64,000 nucleotides of DNA from Nitrospinae bacterium CG11_big_fil_rev_8_21_14_0_20_45_15 (GCA_002787235.1 PCWG01000015.1:1-64000); one strand, 5' to 3'; shown: positions 41,778 through 52,178, counted from the stretch's first letter. Program-made: numbers and translations. Notes: generated from the sequence alone by a model not told the origin.

Positions 41778-42938
41778 TTAATATTTAAAAATTACTTTGG
41801 GATATTTTTGAATGGTTTTTTCAAAGGTGCTACGTTCAAAGGAATGGAAGGGAATGATCGTTCCTTCCCCTTTATTTAAAATAATTTCAAAAATCTTTTC
41901 CTGAAGAGGATGACTTTTGGATTTGAGAAGATTGCTAAGGATGTACCAGGTTTGGAAAACGCGCCGACCCACTACACTGTGTAAGGATTTTCCATACATG
42001 ATGATTTCCTGAAAATTTGACAACGTATAATCCCCTGCAGACAGACCGAATAAAATGATATCCCCGCCTGCTCGTGTGCTGGCAATGGCCGTATTCAGGG
42101 CCTGATTGCTCCCAGCCATTTCCATCGCGACATCAACCCCTTCGCCATAACATTTGTCTTTGATCCTCTGAACAATGCTCATGTCAGGATCGTAGGGTCT
42201 TTCCGAATCATTGGAAGCACTCACTTGTATAGAAACATCCACGCCCAAAGATTCCGCAAGTTTTAAATTTTGAGGATTGGGGTCTACGCCAATGATGACG
42301 GCGGCCCCCATGGAGCGTGCAACAAGTATGGAGAGCAATCCGATGGTTCCACAACCAAATATCGCCAGAGTTTTTCCACGTAAATCAACACGACTGCAGG
42401 CATGAACCGCATTGCCCAGAGGTTCCTGAATAGCGGCAACTTCCGGTCGTATCAAATCAATGTCTGTCTTCCACAATTCTCTTGCGGGCAACTTCACCAA
42501 CTCCGCAAAACAACCGTCTGTTGAAATACCTATGATTTTATGATCGGAACAAACATGCGCGTCACCAATCTTGCATTGATGGCATCGACCGCAAAAAATA
42601 TGCGACTCTGTAGAAACAATGTCTCCGGGTTTGTAACCGTAATAACTTTTGGCATAAGAACCCACATCAAGAATTTCGCCCAATAACTCGTGGCCACAAA
42701 TCCGGTAGGATTGATTTTCAGATTGGAGCGAATCAAAGATCAGGTCTTTAAATGCGTGGCGAAACCAGATGCCTTTATCCGATCCGCAAAAACCGGTGTA
42801 GCGAGGTTTGATGATGACTTTGCTGGCGTCTTCGGGACGTTTGCTTTCATTGAGGTCGGGTGAATCAACATCAGAAAATATCAAGCCTCTGGTATGTTCC
42901 CATTCTTCCCTTTGAATATTCAGGATCAAGGCTTTCAT
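41778..42938 (-). CDS. Zinc-dependent dehydrogenase, probable threonine 3-dehydrogenase role
   Basis: 386 aa from ATG 42938, which has AGGAAG upstream (the track uses 42956). It is a medium-chain dehydrogenase: catalytic zinc Cys in [22 protein letters not shown], structural zinc motif [15 protein letters not shown], and NAD-binding [28 protein letters not shown]. On sequence alone it could be glucose or alcohol dehydrogenase-like, longer than E. coli Tdh (341 aa). Its pairing with kbl makes conversion of threonine to 2-amino-3-ketobutyrate the best guess. Confidence 0.72.
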   Translation of the reverse strand: MKALILNIQREEWEHTRGLIFSDVDSPDLNESKRPEDASKVIIKPRYTGFCGSDKGIWFRHAFKDLIFDSLQSENQSYRICGHELLGEILDVGSYAKSYYGYKPGDIVSTESHIFCGRCHQCKIGDAHVCSDHKIIGISTDGCFAELVKLPARELWKTDIDLIRPEVAAIQEPLGNAVHACSRVDLRGKTLAIFGCGTIGLLSILVARSMGAAVIIGVDPNPQNLKLAESLGVDVSIQVSASNDSERPYDPDMSIVQRIKDKCYGEGVDVAMEMAGSNQALNTAIASTRAGGDIILFGLSAGDYTLSNFQEIIMYGKSLHSVVGRRVFQTWYILSNLLKSKSHPLQEKIFEIILNKGEGTIIPFHSFERSTFEKTIQKYPKVIFKY

Positions 42939-43075
42939 GACACTTCCTTTCATCAATCAGTGAACTATAAAGACCTTTGATAAAGACAATCTTAAGCATG
43001 AGAATCTCTTTTAAATATAGTCTTATGCATGACAATAATGTATTAAATTAATTTAATAAAAAGATTGCAAATCAA

Positions 43076-45793
43076 TCACTTTTTCGATTTCTTTTTGTTC
43101 CACCACCATTTATGTAATTCCATCCAAACTAAAATAGTGGATGACATTCCTATGATTAAAAACCATGTTTCGCTATCAACCGGATGAGTTTTCAAAATCA
43201 TTTGACCAGAGGGCAAATACATCGCCAGGAGATGGATTAAAAACGCCCCCAACACTCCAAAAAGTAAAAATGGGTTTTGCAAAAAAGGGACTTTAAACGC
43301 GGACTTCGTTTCAGACCGGCAGTTGAACATATGCACGTTTTCAAACAAGACCATGAATAGAAGCAGTTGATTTCGGGCAGTTTCTTCCGGGACACCAGAA
43401 TCCAGCATTACTTTAAAATAATAAAATCCCAATCCTCCCATCCAAAGTGCAACAATCAAGGAACGTTCAATCATTAAAGGATTGAATATGGGCTCGTTGA
43501 CATCGCGTGGTTTACGCTTCAACTCATCACCCTCACCGGGTTCAAAAGCCATCGACACGTCTTGAATGCCTTGTGTGACCAGATTCAACCACAGCAGTTG
43601 CACCGCCGTCAGAGGCAATGGGAGTCCCGCTACAACGGACAAGATGACCAGAACAACTTCTGCCGCCCCTGTTGACACCAGCATGAAGATAACCTTGCGA
43701 ATATTATCGTAAGCGATACGTCCTTTTTCCACGCCTTTAACGATGGTCGCAAAATTATCGTCACTGATGACCAATTCGGCGGCTTCGCGTGCGACATCGG
43801 TGCCCGACCGTCCCATTGCCGCTCCTATATTCGCCGTTCGAAGAGCGGGTGCATCATTGACTCCATCCCCTGTAACCGCTACAAAATGTCCGTTCGCCTT
43901 CATCGCGTTGACCAGGTCTAACTTTTGATGCGGGGCAACACGAGCGAAAACACGCGCCATTTTTGCAATTTTTTGAATTTCATCGGGCGACTTATCTTTC
44001 AATTCGGCTCCGGTGACGACATGCCCTTCATTCAAATTCAAACCCAGGCTTCTAGCAATAGTCAATGCCGTTAAAGGATGATCCCCCGTAATGATTGCCA
44101 CTTCAATTCCTGCATCTTGACAGGAATGAATGGCCTCCAGAACCCCCTCCCTCAGCGGGTCCACCATCCCGGTAAAACCAAGAAATTCCAGTTCGGTCAA
44201 CTCAGAAATCATATTGCCATCACCCATCGGCTTGGGAACGATGCCCTGAGCAAAAGCCAAAACCCGATATCCCTCTGCCGCCATTTCATCAGCAGCCTGC
44301 ATCACCCTTTGGCTGAATTCTTCATTCTCCCTTCCCCTGCACATTGCAAGGACACGCTCGGGAGAACCTTTGACATGAACACCGACTTTACCACTGGGCA
44401 ATTCATGGTACGAGGCTGAAAACTGGATTTCAGGTTCAAAAGGTATCAGGTCGATCTGAGGGTAAGTTTCCAACAATGCTTTTCGTTCCACACCCAGTTT
44501 TATTCCCAGGCTCAAAAGTGCAATGTCGGTGGGATCGCCTCTTTGAATCCAAGCCCCATTCTCTGCTTGCAAATCTCCTTCATTACACAGAACTGCAGAC
44601 TTTACCAGAGACTCCAATCCACCCCATTCGTTAAAAGAAGAAATTTTTCTACCCTCAATCAACGCTTCTCCGATGGGTGCAAAACCTTGACCTGTGATTT
44701 CAAAATTGTCTTCGTTTACAGTACGGACCTCTTTTACAGTCAGTTCATTGCAAGTCAAAGTTCCTGTCTTATCACTGGCAATCAAGGTGCAACTGCCCAA
44801 ACCTTCTACAGCCGCCAGACGTCTCACAATAACGCCACGCTCCGCCATCCGTGAAGTAGCAATCGCCAAGGCAATCGTTAAGGCCACAGGAAGTCCTTCG
44901 GGAATAACCGCTACCGCAAGCGCAACACCAAACATGAACATCTCCAGAACACCGTAGCCCTGAATCAGCACTCCTAAAATCCCCACCAGAAAAATCACTG
45001 CCATCACTATCCAGGCCAGAGTCTGACTGAATCGTTCCATACGGACAAGCAAAGGAGGCTTGCCCGGTCCGGTGTCCATCATGACTTTTGCCAGATGACC
45101 GATTTCAGTATTCATGCCAGTACCCACAACAACACCCCTACCCCGTCCTCGAATAACAATGGAGCCTGCATACGCCATATTCAGTCGGTCTGCTACGGGA
45201 GTAGAGCTTTCTCCACTCCATTTCGCATCCTTAGAGACCGCCAAGGATTCTCCCGTGAGTAAAGATTCATCAATTTCAAGGCTCTGGCTTTGGATCAATC
45301 GAAGATCGGCAGGCACTCGATTGCCCGATTCAAGCCAGATGATATCTCCCGGCACTACCTCTTCGGCACCAATCTCCGTAACTTTTCCTTCGCGTTCTAC
45401 CGTCGCTCGAATTTGCAAAAGTTTTTGCAATGCTTTGGCATTTTGCTCTGCTCTGAATTCCTGACCCCCCCCTATCAGAGCATTCAAACAAAGCACTCCA
45501 AAAATAAAACCCGCATCAATTAGCTCGCCAATGGCAAGCGATACGACCGCCGCTACAGCTAAAATATAAACGAAAGGGCTTTGAAATTGGCGGATGCCAA
45601 TTTCCCACCAGGAAGGAGGCTTCGATTGAGGAAGCCGGTTTGCGCCGTGTGTTTTTATCCGCGCAGTAGCATCTTGTTTTGATAATCCTTTAAAGCCTGT
45701 CTCAAGTTTATCAAACAGCTCTTTTTCGGTTTGCGTGTGCCAAATTTCGTGAGAAGAACTTTGTGAATCTTTGGAGTCAGATGAATGAATCAT
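43076..45793 (-). CDS. P2-type cation-transporting ATPase (Ca2+-ATPase-like)
   Basis: 905 aa, full length. A Cation_ATPase_N domain (GFKGLSKQDATARIKTHGANRLP), the actuator with LLTGESLAVSK, ion-site helix M4 VALAVAVIPEGLPVALTIALA, phosphorylation motif SDKTGTLTCNE, hinge TGDGVNDAPAL, and six C-terminal helices. VIPEGLP in M4 points to the Ca2+/Na+,K+ (P2) group rather than heavy-metal pumps. Bacterial members mostly export Ca2+ or, in some, K+/Na+; the ion is not settled here. Confidence 0.9.
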   Translation of the reverse strand: MIHSSDSKDSQSSSHEIWHTQTEKELFDKLETGFKGLSKQDATARIKTHGANRLPQSKPPSWWEIGIRQFQSPFVYILAVAAVVSLAIGELIDAGFIFGVLCLNALIGGGQEFRAEQNAKALQKLLQIRATVEREGKVTEIGAEEVVPGDIIWLESGNRVPADLRLIQSQSLEIDESLLTGESLAVSKDAKWSGESSTPVADRLNMAYAGSIVIRGRGRGVVVGTGMNTEIGHLAKVMMDTGPGKPPLLVRMERFSQTLAWIVMAVIFLVGILGVLIQGYGVLEMFMFGVALAVAVIPEGLPVALTIALAIATSRMAERGVIVRRLAAVEGLGSCTLIASDKTGTLTCNELTVKEVRTVNEDNFEITGQGFAPIGEALIEGRKISSFNEWGGLESLVKSAVLCNEGDLQAENGAWIQRGDPTDIALLSLGIKLGVERKALLETYPQIDLIPFEPEIQFSASYHELPSGKVGVHVKGSPERVLAMCRGRENEEFSQRVMQAADEMAAEGYRVLAFAQGIVPKPMGDGNMISELTELEFLGFTGMVDPLREGVLEAIHSCQDAGIEVAIITGDHPLTALTIARSLGLNLNEGHVVTGAELKDKSPDEIQKIAKMARVFARVAPHQKLDLVNAMKANGHFVAVTGDGVNDAPALRTANIGAAMGRSGTDVAREAAELVISDDNFATIVKGVEKGRIAYDNIRKVIFMLVSTGAAEVVLVILSVVAGLPLPLTAVQLLWLNLVTQGIQDVSMAFEPGEGDELKRKPRDVNEPIFNPLMIERSLIVALWMGGLGFYYFKVMLDSGVPEETARNQLLLFMVLFENVHMFNCRSETKSAFKVPFLQNPFLLFGVLGAFLIHLLAMYLPSGQMILKTHPVDSETWFLIIGMSSTILVWMELHKWWWNKKKSKK

Positions 45794-45811
45794 TATTCGT
45801 AAGTTAGTGTG

Positions 45812-47218
45812 CTATATGTCAATGTTCATAACGTATTGATGAATTCCCTGTGCCGCCTTTTTTCCGGCACCCATGGCAGAAATGACCGTGGCGGCTCCGG
45901 TAACGATATCCCCTCCGGCAAATACACCGGGACGTGAGGTCAGGTTGATGTCTGAATCGGCCAACTCGATATGCCCATGTGTGTCTGTTTTTAAATCAGA
46001 CGAGTTTTTGGCGATCAAAGGATTCACACCACTGCCCAGAGCAATGATGACCGCATCCACTTCCAAAGAAAGTGTGCTGTCTTTAACCGGATAAGGTTGT
46101 TTGCGTCCCGTAGCATCGGGCTCGCCCAATTCCATTTTTTGACAGACAATTTCAGAAACCCATCCCTTGTCACCTTTAATTTCCAGCGGGCTCACTAAAA
46201 AGTGAAACTCGATTCCCTCCGCTTCCGCATGTTCAATTTCCTCTAACCTTGCAGGCAATTCATCTCGCGACCGTCGATAAAGTAACATGACCTTGTGGGT
46301 ACTGGGTAAGCGCAGAGCTGTTCGGGCCGCATCCAAAGCCGTGTTACCACCCCCTATAACCGCAAATGTTTTGTGTTGATGCACAGGCGTATCAAACAAT
46401 GGGAATTCCCAGGCGTGCATTAAATTGATCCGAGTCAGAAATTCATTCGCAGAATACACACCGTTCAAATTTTCACCGGGTATATCCAGAAAATAAGGCA
46501 GGCCCGCACCGGTTCCAATGAACACCGCATTGAACCCATCTTCCTGCATCAGTTCGTCCAGCGTTTTAATTTTTCCGATAACATAATTGACTTTGATTTC
46601 GATTCCCAAACGTTTCAGATAGTCAATTTCGGCTTCAAGGATTTCTTTGGGCAGACGAAACTCCGGGATACCATAAAACAAGACCCCTCCCGGCTTGTGC
46701 AAGGCTTCAAAAATGACCACTTCATGACCCAGTTTTGCAAGATCACCTGCAGCCGCCAGGCCTGCAGGGCCGGCACCTATGACCGCTATTTTCTTTCCGG
46801 TAGGAGGTGCTTTTTCTGTTGGTTCCAGCAGCTCATTGTGTGTGCGCTCATAATCGGCAACGAAACGCTCCAACTTCCCGATCGCAAGGGGTTCGCCCTT
46901 GATGCCCACCACGCAATGTTTTTCGCATTGGTCTTCTTGCGGACAGACACGCCCGGTGACGGCGGGTAACGGATTGGAATTCTTAATGGTTTTTGCGGCC
47001 CCCAGAAAATCTCCTACCGCAACTTGTTTGAGAAATTCAGGAATCGCTACGTGTACCGGGCATCCCATCACGCATTTTGGTTTTTTACATTGAACACAAC
47101 GCGACGCCTCTAACTGAGCCATTGCCGGTGTGTAGCCCAGACTGACTTCCTGAAAGTTTTTTCTTCTTTCTTCAGGGCTTTGCTCTGGAGCTTTTGTTCT
47201 TGGGATTTTATTTCCCAT
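45812..47218 (-). CDS. NfnB/GltD-like flavoprotein (NADPH-dependent reductase subunit)
   Basis: 468 aa. N-terminal Fer4_20 domain with cysteine-rich cluster motifs (CVQCKKPKCVMGCPV, VCPQEDQCEKHC), then two nucleotide-binding folds (IGAGPAGLAAAGDLAKLGHEV; VIGGGNTALDAARTALRL) and the FAD-binding FAGGDIVTGAATVISAMGAG. It belongs to the glutamate synthase small-subunit family. Because an SudB/NfnA-type gene is immediately upstream and no glutamate synthase large subunit is nearby, it is more likely NfnB of the electron-bifurcating NADH-dependent ferredoxin:NADP+ oxidoreductase (or sulfide dehydrogenase SudA). Downstream of nfnA by 42 bases. Confidence 0.85.
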   Translation of the reverse strand: MGNKIPRTKAPEQSPEERRKNFQEVSLGYTPAMAQLEASRCVQCKKPKCVMGCPVHVAIPEFLKQVAVGDFLGAAKTIKNSNPLPAVTGRVCPQEDQCEKHCVVGIKGEPLAIGKLERFVADYERTHNELLEPTEKAPPTGKKIAVIGAGPAGLAAAGDLAKLGHEVVIFEALHKPGGVLFYGIPEFRLPKEILEAEIDYLKRLGIEIKVNYVIGKIKTLDELMQEDGFNAVFIGTGAGLPYFLDIPGENLNGVYSANEFLTRINLMHAWEFPLFDTPVHQHKTFAVIGGGNTALDAARTALRLPSTHKVMLLYRRSRDELPARLEEIEHAEAEGIEFHFLVSPLEIKGDKGWVSEIVCQKMELGEPDATGRKQPYPVKDSTLSLEVDAVIIALGSGVNPLIAKNSSDLKTDTHGHIELADSDINLTSRPGVFAGGDIVTGAATVISAMGAGKKAAQGIHQYVMNIDI

Positions 47219-47260
47219 GAGCTTTCTGACCTTTTTTAAAAAATATTGCGAGATTAAAAT

Positions 47261-48127
47261 TTAATCCATTTTTAAAGGTTCCAGCAAACGGCAGGGATCC
47301 TCTGCTTCATGCATGTATCTTTCTTTCGCTGAATTTTCTTCCAAAGTATAGGATTTCAGTCGGTTGAGCAGACCTTCAAAGTCAACAGCATGCCCATCAA
47401 ATTCTGGCCCATCCACACAAGCGAATTTCATCGTTCCATCCACCGTGACGCGACATGCACCGCACATACCCGTCCCATCAATCATAATGGGATTCAAGCT
47501 GACCAGCGTTTTTATTTTATGAGGGCGCGTCAAATCTGAGATCGCTTTCATCATCACCAAGGGACCGATGGCAATGACGCGATCTATCGTTTCATGCTCA
47601 TCAATCATTGTCTGAAGCAGATCCGTGACCAAGCCCTTGGAACCATAGCTTCCATCATTTGTGACCACACGAACTTCTGAGGAAACTTTCAGCATCTCAT
47701 CCTCCAAAATGACACGTTCTTTGGTCTGCACACCTAAAATCGAGATGGTTTTGTTGCCAACCAGGGTCAGGGCTCGGGCGATGGGATGAATCGCGGCTAT
47801 GCCAAACCCTCCTCCCACAAGCACAACGGTTCCATATAAATCTATCTCACTGGGATTACCGAGAGGACCCACAACGTCCAATATCGAATCACCAACATTC
47901 AACAGACTCATTTCCATTGAAGTTTTCCCTATTGCCTGAACGTACAATGTGAGGGTCCCTCTATCTGGATCGGCATCGGCTATCGTGATTGGAATCCGCT
48001 CTCCCGTTTCATTCAGTCGTATGATAATAAAATGTCCTGGAAGTGCTTTTCTTGATATATCGAGCGCATCCAATACATAAAAAAACACTTGCGAGGCTAA
48101 TTGTTTTTTTTCAAGAATTTTGAACAT
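47261..48127 (-). CDS. NfnA/SudB-like FAD- and [2Fe-2S]-subunit
   Basis: 288 aa. FAD-binding ferredoxin-reductase fold (GHFIIIRLNETGERIPITIADAD, NAD-site VVLVGGGFGIAAIHPIARAL) and a C-terminal [2Fe-2S] site (GTGMCGACRVTVDGTMKFACVDGPEFDGH) exactly as in SudB/NfnA and PyrK-related proteins. With the downstream GltD-like subunit it should form NfnAB, which couples NADH, NADPH and ferredoxin pools. A ferredoxin link to the group 3b hydrogenase downstream in the window is conceivable but not shown. Confidence 0.87.
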   Translation of the reverse strand: MFKILEKKQLASQVFFYVLDALDISRKALPGHFIIIRLNETGERIPITIADADPDRGTLTLYVQAIGKTSMEMSLLNVGDSILDVVGPLGNPSEIDLYGTVVLVGGGFGIAAIHPIARALTLVGNKTISILGVQTKERVILEDEMLKVSSEVRVVTNDGSYGSKGLVTDLLQTMIDEHETIDRVIAIGPLVMMKAISDLTRPHKIKTLVSLNPIMIDGTGMCGACRVTVDGTMKFACVDGPEFDGHAVDFEGLLNRLKSYTLEENSAKERYMHEAEDPCRLLEPLKMD

Positions 48128-48334
48128 TTTACAATTTCACAATCCGTATCGTTTAAAGTCACCGAGATGGATTTAGTGGTTGTGGGTTTAGTGAAATGCA
48201 ATATCTCCTCTTATTGTAACATTCTACGTAGAAATGATTTGAGGTAAAAATATTTCACTTGTTTCGAATATCTCATATAATAAATTTTTCAGGAATCAGA
48301 ACGTTCCAATAGTTAACCTTAAATATAAATCATT

Positions 48335-49963
48335 ATGGAACCTATCCTCAACATCGCCAAAAAGCTGGGTCTGCAAGAATCTGATCTGATTCCCTATGGT
48401 GCTGATAAAGCCAAACTACGATTAGAGATATTGGACAAGTTTCCAAAAAGAGGAAAGTTGATTTTAGTCTCGGCCATCACTCCTACCTCGGCAGGCGAAG
48501 GAAAAACCACTACAACCATAGGACTCGGGCAAGCATTGTCTCAACTTGGTCAGTCCGTGTGTCTTGCTTTGCGAGAACCTTCGTTGGGCCCTTGTCTTGG
48601 ATTGAAAGGGGGTGCCACTGGCGGCGGGAAAAGTCAGGTGATTCCCTTCGAGGATATCAATTTGCATTTCACAGGTGATTTTCATGCCATCACCTCGGCA
48701 CATAATTTATTAGCCGCAATGCTGGACAACAGCATTCATCACAAAGGTCTGTCTGATATCGATCCACGCCGCATCTTATGGAGACGCGTCATAGATATGA
48801 ACGACCGGGCACTGCGAAACATCATCATTGGTTTGGGCGGAGTTTTGCAGGGCGTGCCAAGAGAATCGGGATTCGATATCACAGCGGCTTCAGAGATCAT
48901 GGCCATTTTATGTCTTGCGGAAAGTTATGCCGACCTCAAAACACGGCTGGAAAAAATTTTAGTTGCCTTCACCTATCAAGGTGAACCCATCACAGCAAAG
49001 TCATTGAATACCGTTGGAGCGATGATGGCACTTTTGAAAGATGCTTTACTACCCAATCTGGTGCAAACGACGGAAGGTGTTCCTGCATTGATCCACGGAG
49101 GTCCTTTTGCCAATATCGCGCATGGATGCAATTCCGTCCTTGCAACAAAAATGGCATTGTCACTATCTGACTGGAGCATCACCGAAGCTGGTTTTGGCTT
49201 CGATCTCGGTGCAGAAAAATTTTTTGACATCAAATGTCGCGGTGCAGGATTAGATACCGCCGCTGTGGTTCTCGTCGCAACCTGCCGGGCATTGAAGACA
49301 CATGGAGGCGTTTTAAAAACCGATCTGGAAAAAATAGATCTACAGGCCATTCAAAAGGGATTGCCCAACCTGGACCGACATGTGGAGAACATCAAACAAT
49401 TTTGCGAACCACCGATTGTCTGCCTCAATCGATTTAAGGGTGATCATCCTGAAGAAATTTCATTGGTAAGAGAGCATTGTGAAAAAGTTCTCAAGGTTCC
49501 TTTTGCATTGAGCAATGTGTTTGAAGAAGGTGGCAAAGGTGGCATTGAACTGGCAGAAAAAGTAATGCTCCATGCAGAAAAAAATTCCCAGCCATTCCGC
49601 CCCCTATATGATTGGGATGAAGATATAAAAACTAAAATATGGAAGGTTGCCAATAAAATGTATGGGGCTGAAACGATCCGATACAGCCCAAAAGCTGAAA
49701 GAGACAGGCTCTCTATAGAAAAATTGGGTTATCAAAACCTTCCCGTGTGCATTGCAAAAACCCCGGCTTCATTGACAGACGACCCCAAACGTCTCGGACG
49801 ACCCGAACATTTCACTGTCACTGTACGAGAAATTTTGATATCTGCCGGAGCGGGATTTCTCATTCCCCTCACGGGAGATATATTAAGAATGCCGGGTTTG
49901 CCCAAGAACCCTCAAGCTGAGCAAATTGATTTGATTGGTAACCAGATAACTGGATTGAGATGA
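48335..49963 (+). CDS. fhs: Formate-tetrahydrofolate ligase
   Basis: ATP-dependent activation of formate to 10-formyl-THF, the entry to one-carbon metabolism. 542 aa, the usual length. The P-loop-like TPTSAGEGKTTTTIGLGQAL, the family signature EPSLGPCLGLKGGATGGGKSQV, DIDPRRILWRRVIDMNDRALRNI and the C-terminal AGFLIPLTGDILRMPGLPKNPQA are all present. It stands alone, followed 15 bases later by a PrsW-type gene. Confidence 0.96.
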   Translation: MEPILNIAKKLGLQESDLIPYGADKAKLRLEILDKFPKRGKLILVSAITPTSAGEGKTTTTIGLGQALSQLGQSVCLALREPSLGPCLGLKGGATGGGKSQVIPFEDINLHFTGDFHAITSAHNLLAAMLDNSIHHKGLSDIDPRRILWRRVIDMNDRALRNIIIGLGGVLQGVPRESGFDITAASEIMAILCLAESYADLKTRLEKILVAFTYQGEPITAKSLNTVGAMMALLKDALLPNLVQTTEGVPALIHGGPFANIAHGCNSVLATKMALSLSDWSITEAGFGFDLGAEKFFDIKCRGAGLDTAAVVLVATCRALKTHGGVLKTDLEKIDLQAIQKGLPNLDRHVENIKQFCEPPIVCLNRFKGDHPEEISLVREHCEKVLKVPFALSNVFEEGGKGGIELAEKVMLHAEKNSQPFRPLYDWDEDIKTKIWKVANKMYGAETIRYSPKAERDRLSIEKLGYQNLPVCIAKTPASLTDDPKRLGRPEHFTVTVREILISAGAGFLIPLTGDILRMPGLPKNPQAEQIDLIGNQITGLR

Positions 49964-49978
49964 AAGGTTGACGGCTCT

Positions 49979-51439
49979 ATGAGTGAAAGGATGGAAACGC
50001 TTAGACTGCTTTATCTAGCCATTGGGCCGGGCATTGCAATTGCCGTTTTCATATTTTACTCAAACAAATTGGACCGAGGACCCGGTACCCTTGCAATCAA
50101 AAGTTTTTTTCTTGGCGGCTTGGCGGTTTTCCCAAGTCATTATTTTGAAGGCGTCGTTGAAGGTGTCTTGGGAATGCAAGAACTGCAAAGCATCGATGCC
50201 CCCCTATACTGGCCAAAGACCCTCTTTTACGCTTTTTTTGGAGTCGCGCTGGCTGAAGAATTCTGTAAATTTTTATTTTTAAAAGCTTTCATCTGCGATG
50301 ACAGAGAGTTCGACGAGCCTTTTGATGGCATCATCTACGGTGCCATGGTCGGGTGCGGATTTGCGACGATAGAAAACATCATGTACGTCCTTCCCCAGGG
50401 ACAAGAAGTCGGAATAATAAGAATGCTCACTGCCGTTCCAGGGCACGCATTTTTTGGTGTCATACTGGGTTATTTCATTGGCAGGGCAAAATTCAGTATC
50501 AATGGAGCCAGACATTCTTTCAACGGACTGGCCCTGGTCATTGCCCTTCACGGACTCTATGACACCGCAGCCTTTAGCAATACCATCGGGTCTTATTACC
50601 TGATGTTCGCAATCGTTTTTTTAGGAATTTATCTTGGATTAAAAGCAAAGAGAGAACTGGAAAAACTCGCGACAGTGATTCAGTTTTCAGCAAAACAATT
50701 TTTCCCGTTAAAAGGACCTGAAAAAAAAGTTCCTCTACATTTGAAAGATATCAGATGCCTTTTATCGAAAGGGAAATTGATTCCCGAAGACAATCTGATC
50801 GATAAAAAGAGTGGGAAAATTAAATCCATCCGCGAAATATTTTCCACAAAAATGATATCGCAGTACCGTTCTCTGCCAAGAATTCCTTTCTCTGGCTTTC
50901 CTGTCAAACTCTTCCTGATATTTTACCAGCTTACTTTTGGACTCTACCTGTATTTCTGGTACCTCGGGAATTACAGGGATTTTGCAAGTTACAAAAAATT
51001 AAAGATAAATCCAGAACTGCGCGCATTGAGCCTGTTTATCCTCACAATTCTGCCTTATTTTTTTTACAGAATTGCGCCCAATGCATTAGGAATGCAACGC
51101 GCAAGCCCGGAAATGGATATTTTTTTCAACCTGGCAATGGCTGGCATTGAAACTGTGTTTCTCTATTTTCAATTTAAAATGTTTGCCCGGTTCTTAAAAA
51201 ATAAATTGGAAAAGCCTTTTTCCATTACATTGATTATCTGTCTTTTCTTCATTCTCAGTGCATTAAAAAAAACACTACCGCAAACGGTTCCATACTATTT
51301 AATATGGGAAATATTATTAATTTTTCTTCAAGGAGGGGTATTAGCCATTGTCCAGAATGACTTGAACCTGTACTGGAAAGCTGAAGATAAAACAACACCT
51401 GCAAATCATCAGGATAAACTGGCACCACTAAAAGTTTGA
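49979..51439 (+). CDS. PrsW-family intramembrane metalloprotease with extra membrane domain
   Basis: 486 aa. The N-terminal half is a PrsW/CPBP-like protease with eight or so helices: the EExxK-type motif in ALAEEFCKFLFLKAF, GCGFATIENIMYV, the zinc-site histidines in PGHAFFGVILGYF and ALHGLYDTAAF. After a soluble linker (about 225-300) comes a second four-helix membrane domain (FLIFYQLTFGLYLYFWYLGNYRDF...), resembling DUF4234-type regions. PrsW releases anti-sigma factors in Bacillus; the target here is unknown. The size is about double that of a simple PrsW. Confidence 0.8.
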   Translation: MSERMETLRLLYLAIGPGIAIAVFIFYSNKLDRGPGTLAIKSFFLGGLAVFPSHYFEGVVEGVLGMQELQSIDAPLYWPKTLFYAFFGVALAEEFCKFLFLKAFICDDREFDEPFDGIIYGAMVGCGFATIENIMYVLPQGQEVGIIRMLTAVPGHAFFGVILGYFIGRAKFSINGARHSFNGLALVIALHGLYDTAAFSNTIGSYYLMFAIVFLGIYLGLKAKRELEKLATVIQFSAKQFFPLKGPEKKVPLHLKDIRCLLSKGKLIPEDNLIDKKSGKIKSIREIFSTKMISQYRSLPRIPFSGFPVKLFLIFYQLTFGLYLYFWYLGNYRDFASYKKLKINPELRALSLFILTILPYFFYRIAPNALGMQRASPEMDIFFNLAMAGIETVFLYFQFKMFARFLKNKLEKPFSITLIICLFFILSALKKTLPQTVPYYLIWEILLIFLQGGVLAIVQNDLNLYWKAEDKTTPANHQDKLAPLKV

Positions 51440-51498
51440 TGTTAATTTCACAATAAGTCTTGGGCTGAATCTATAAAAACCCTAAAGAGACTCTTTCT

Positions 51499-52122
51499 AT
51501 GAAACAAAATTTTTTCTGTACAAAATGGTCTGTTTCATTTTTTTATGAACGAATATTTTTATTGTTAATAGTTATGATCGTCTTCCCTGTAAATCCTTCT
51601 TATGCCGACGATAGATTCCAGTGCGCACCACCGAAAGCTCCGTATGAAGCTCCACCCTACGTCGAGCCTCTAAAAGAACCCGAAATTTCTAAGTTACACC
51701 TGATTGACAATTGTGACGGAACCATCACAGATCCCGACTCTGGCTTGATGTGGACACAAAAAGACAGCTACGCTGATTTGGGAAAATGCCTGACTTGGAA
51801 TGAATCTGTAGAATACGTCAAGAAGTTGGATACTCGAGGTTTTAAAGATTGGAGAATACCCACGATTAAAGAAGTTTCTACTCTGTACGATCCAACAAAA
51901 GAGAATAACATGGCATGGGATCACGATCCTGATTTTCTGCTCAGGCTAGATGAAAAGTTTGCAGACGGTTCCGCTTACTGGTACTGGGCTAGTGACAACA
52001 TCCTTGAAGATCAAAAAAATGATTTCGCAAAAACATTTTATTTTGTTAAGGGTTTGATACATTATCGCAGTATAGATCAATGCAATAATGGTGGAGTTCG
52101 TGCGGTAAGAAGTGCGAGGTAG
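51499..52122 (+). CDS. Exported DUF1566 (Lcl C-terminal) domain protein
   Basis: 207 aa with an N-terminal export segment (IFLLLIVMIVFPVNPSYA). The mature part has a DUF1566 domain: NCDGTITDPDSGLMWTQKDS, WNESVEYVKKLDTRGFKDWRIPTIKEVSTLYD, YWYWASD and GGVRAVRSAR. These domains occur in many surface and secreted proteins with C-type-lectin-like folds, and their ligands are mostly unknown. It is followed by a TPR gene on the same strand. Confidence 0.82.
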   Translation: MKQNFFCTKWSVSFFYERIFLLLIVMIVFPVNPSYADDRFQCAPPKAPYEAPPYVEPLKEPEISKLHLIDNCDGTITDPDSGLMWTQKDSYADLGKCLTWNESVEYVKKLDTRGFKDWRIPTIKEVSTLYDPTKENNMAWDHDPDFLLRLDEKFADGSAYWYWASDNILEDQKNDFAKTFYFVKGLIHYRSIDQCNNGGVRAVRSAR

Positions 52123-52178
52123 TAACCAGATGTATCCGGATATGTAAAATTCTATCAGCATCGAATTTTTTTTATTTT

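Noticed and set aside
45812-47218. Calling the GltD-like gene glutamate synthase small subunit
   Set aside because: No large subunit nearby and an SudB/NfnA gene directly upstream; NfnB fits better.
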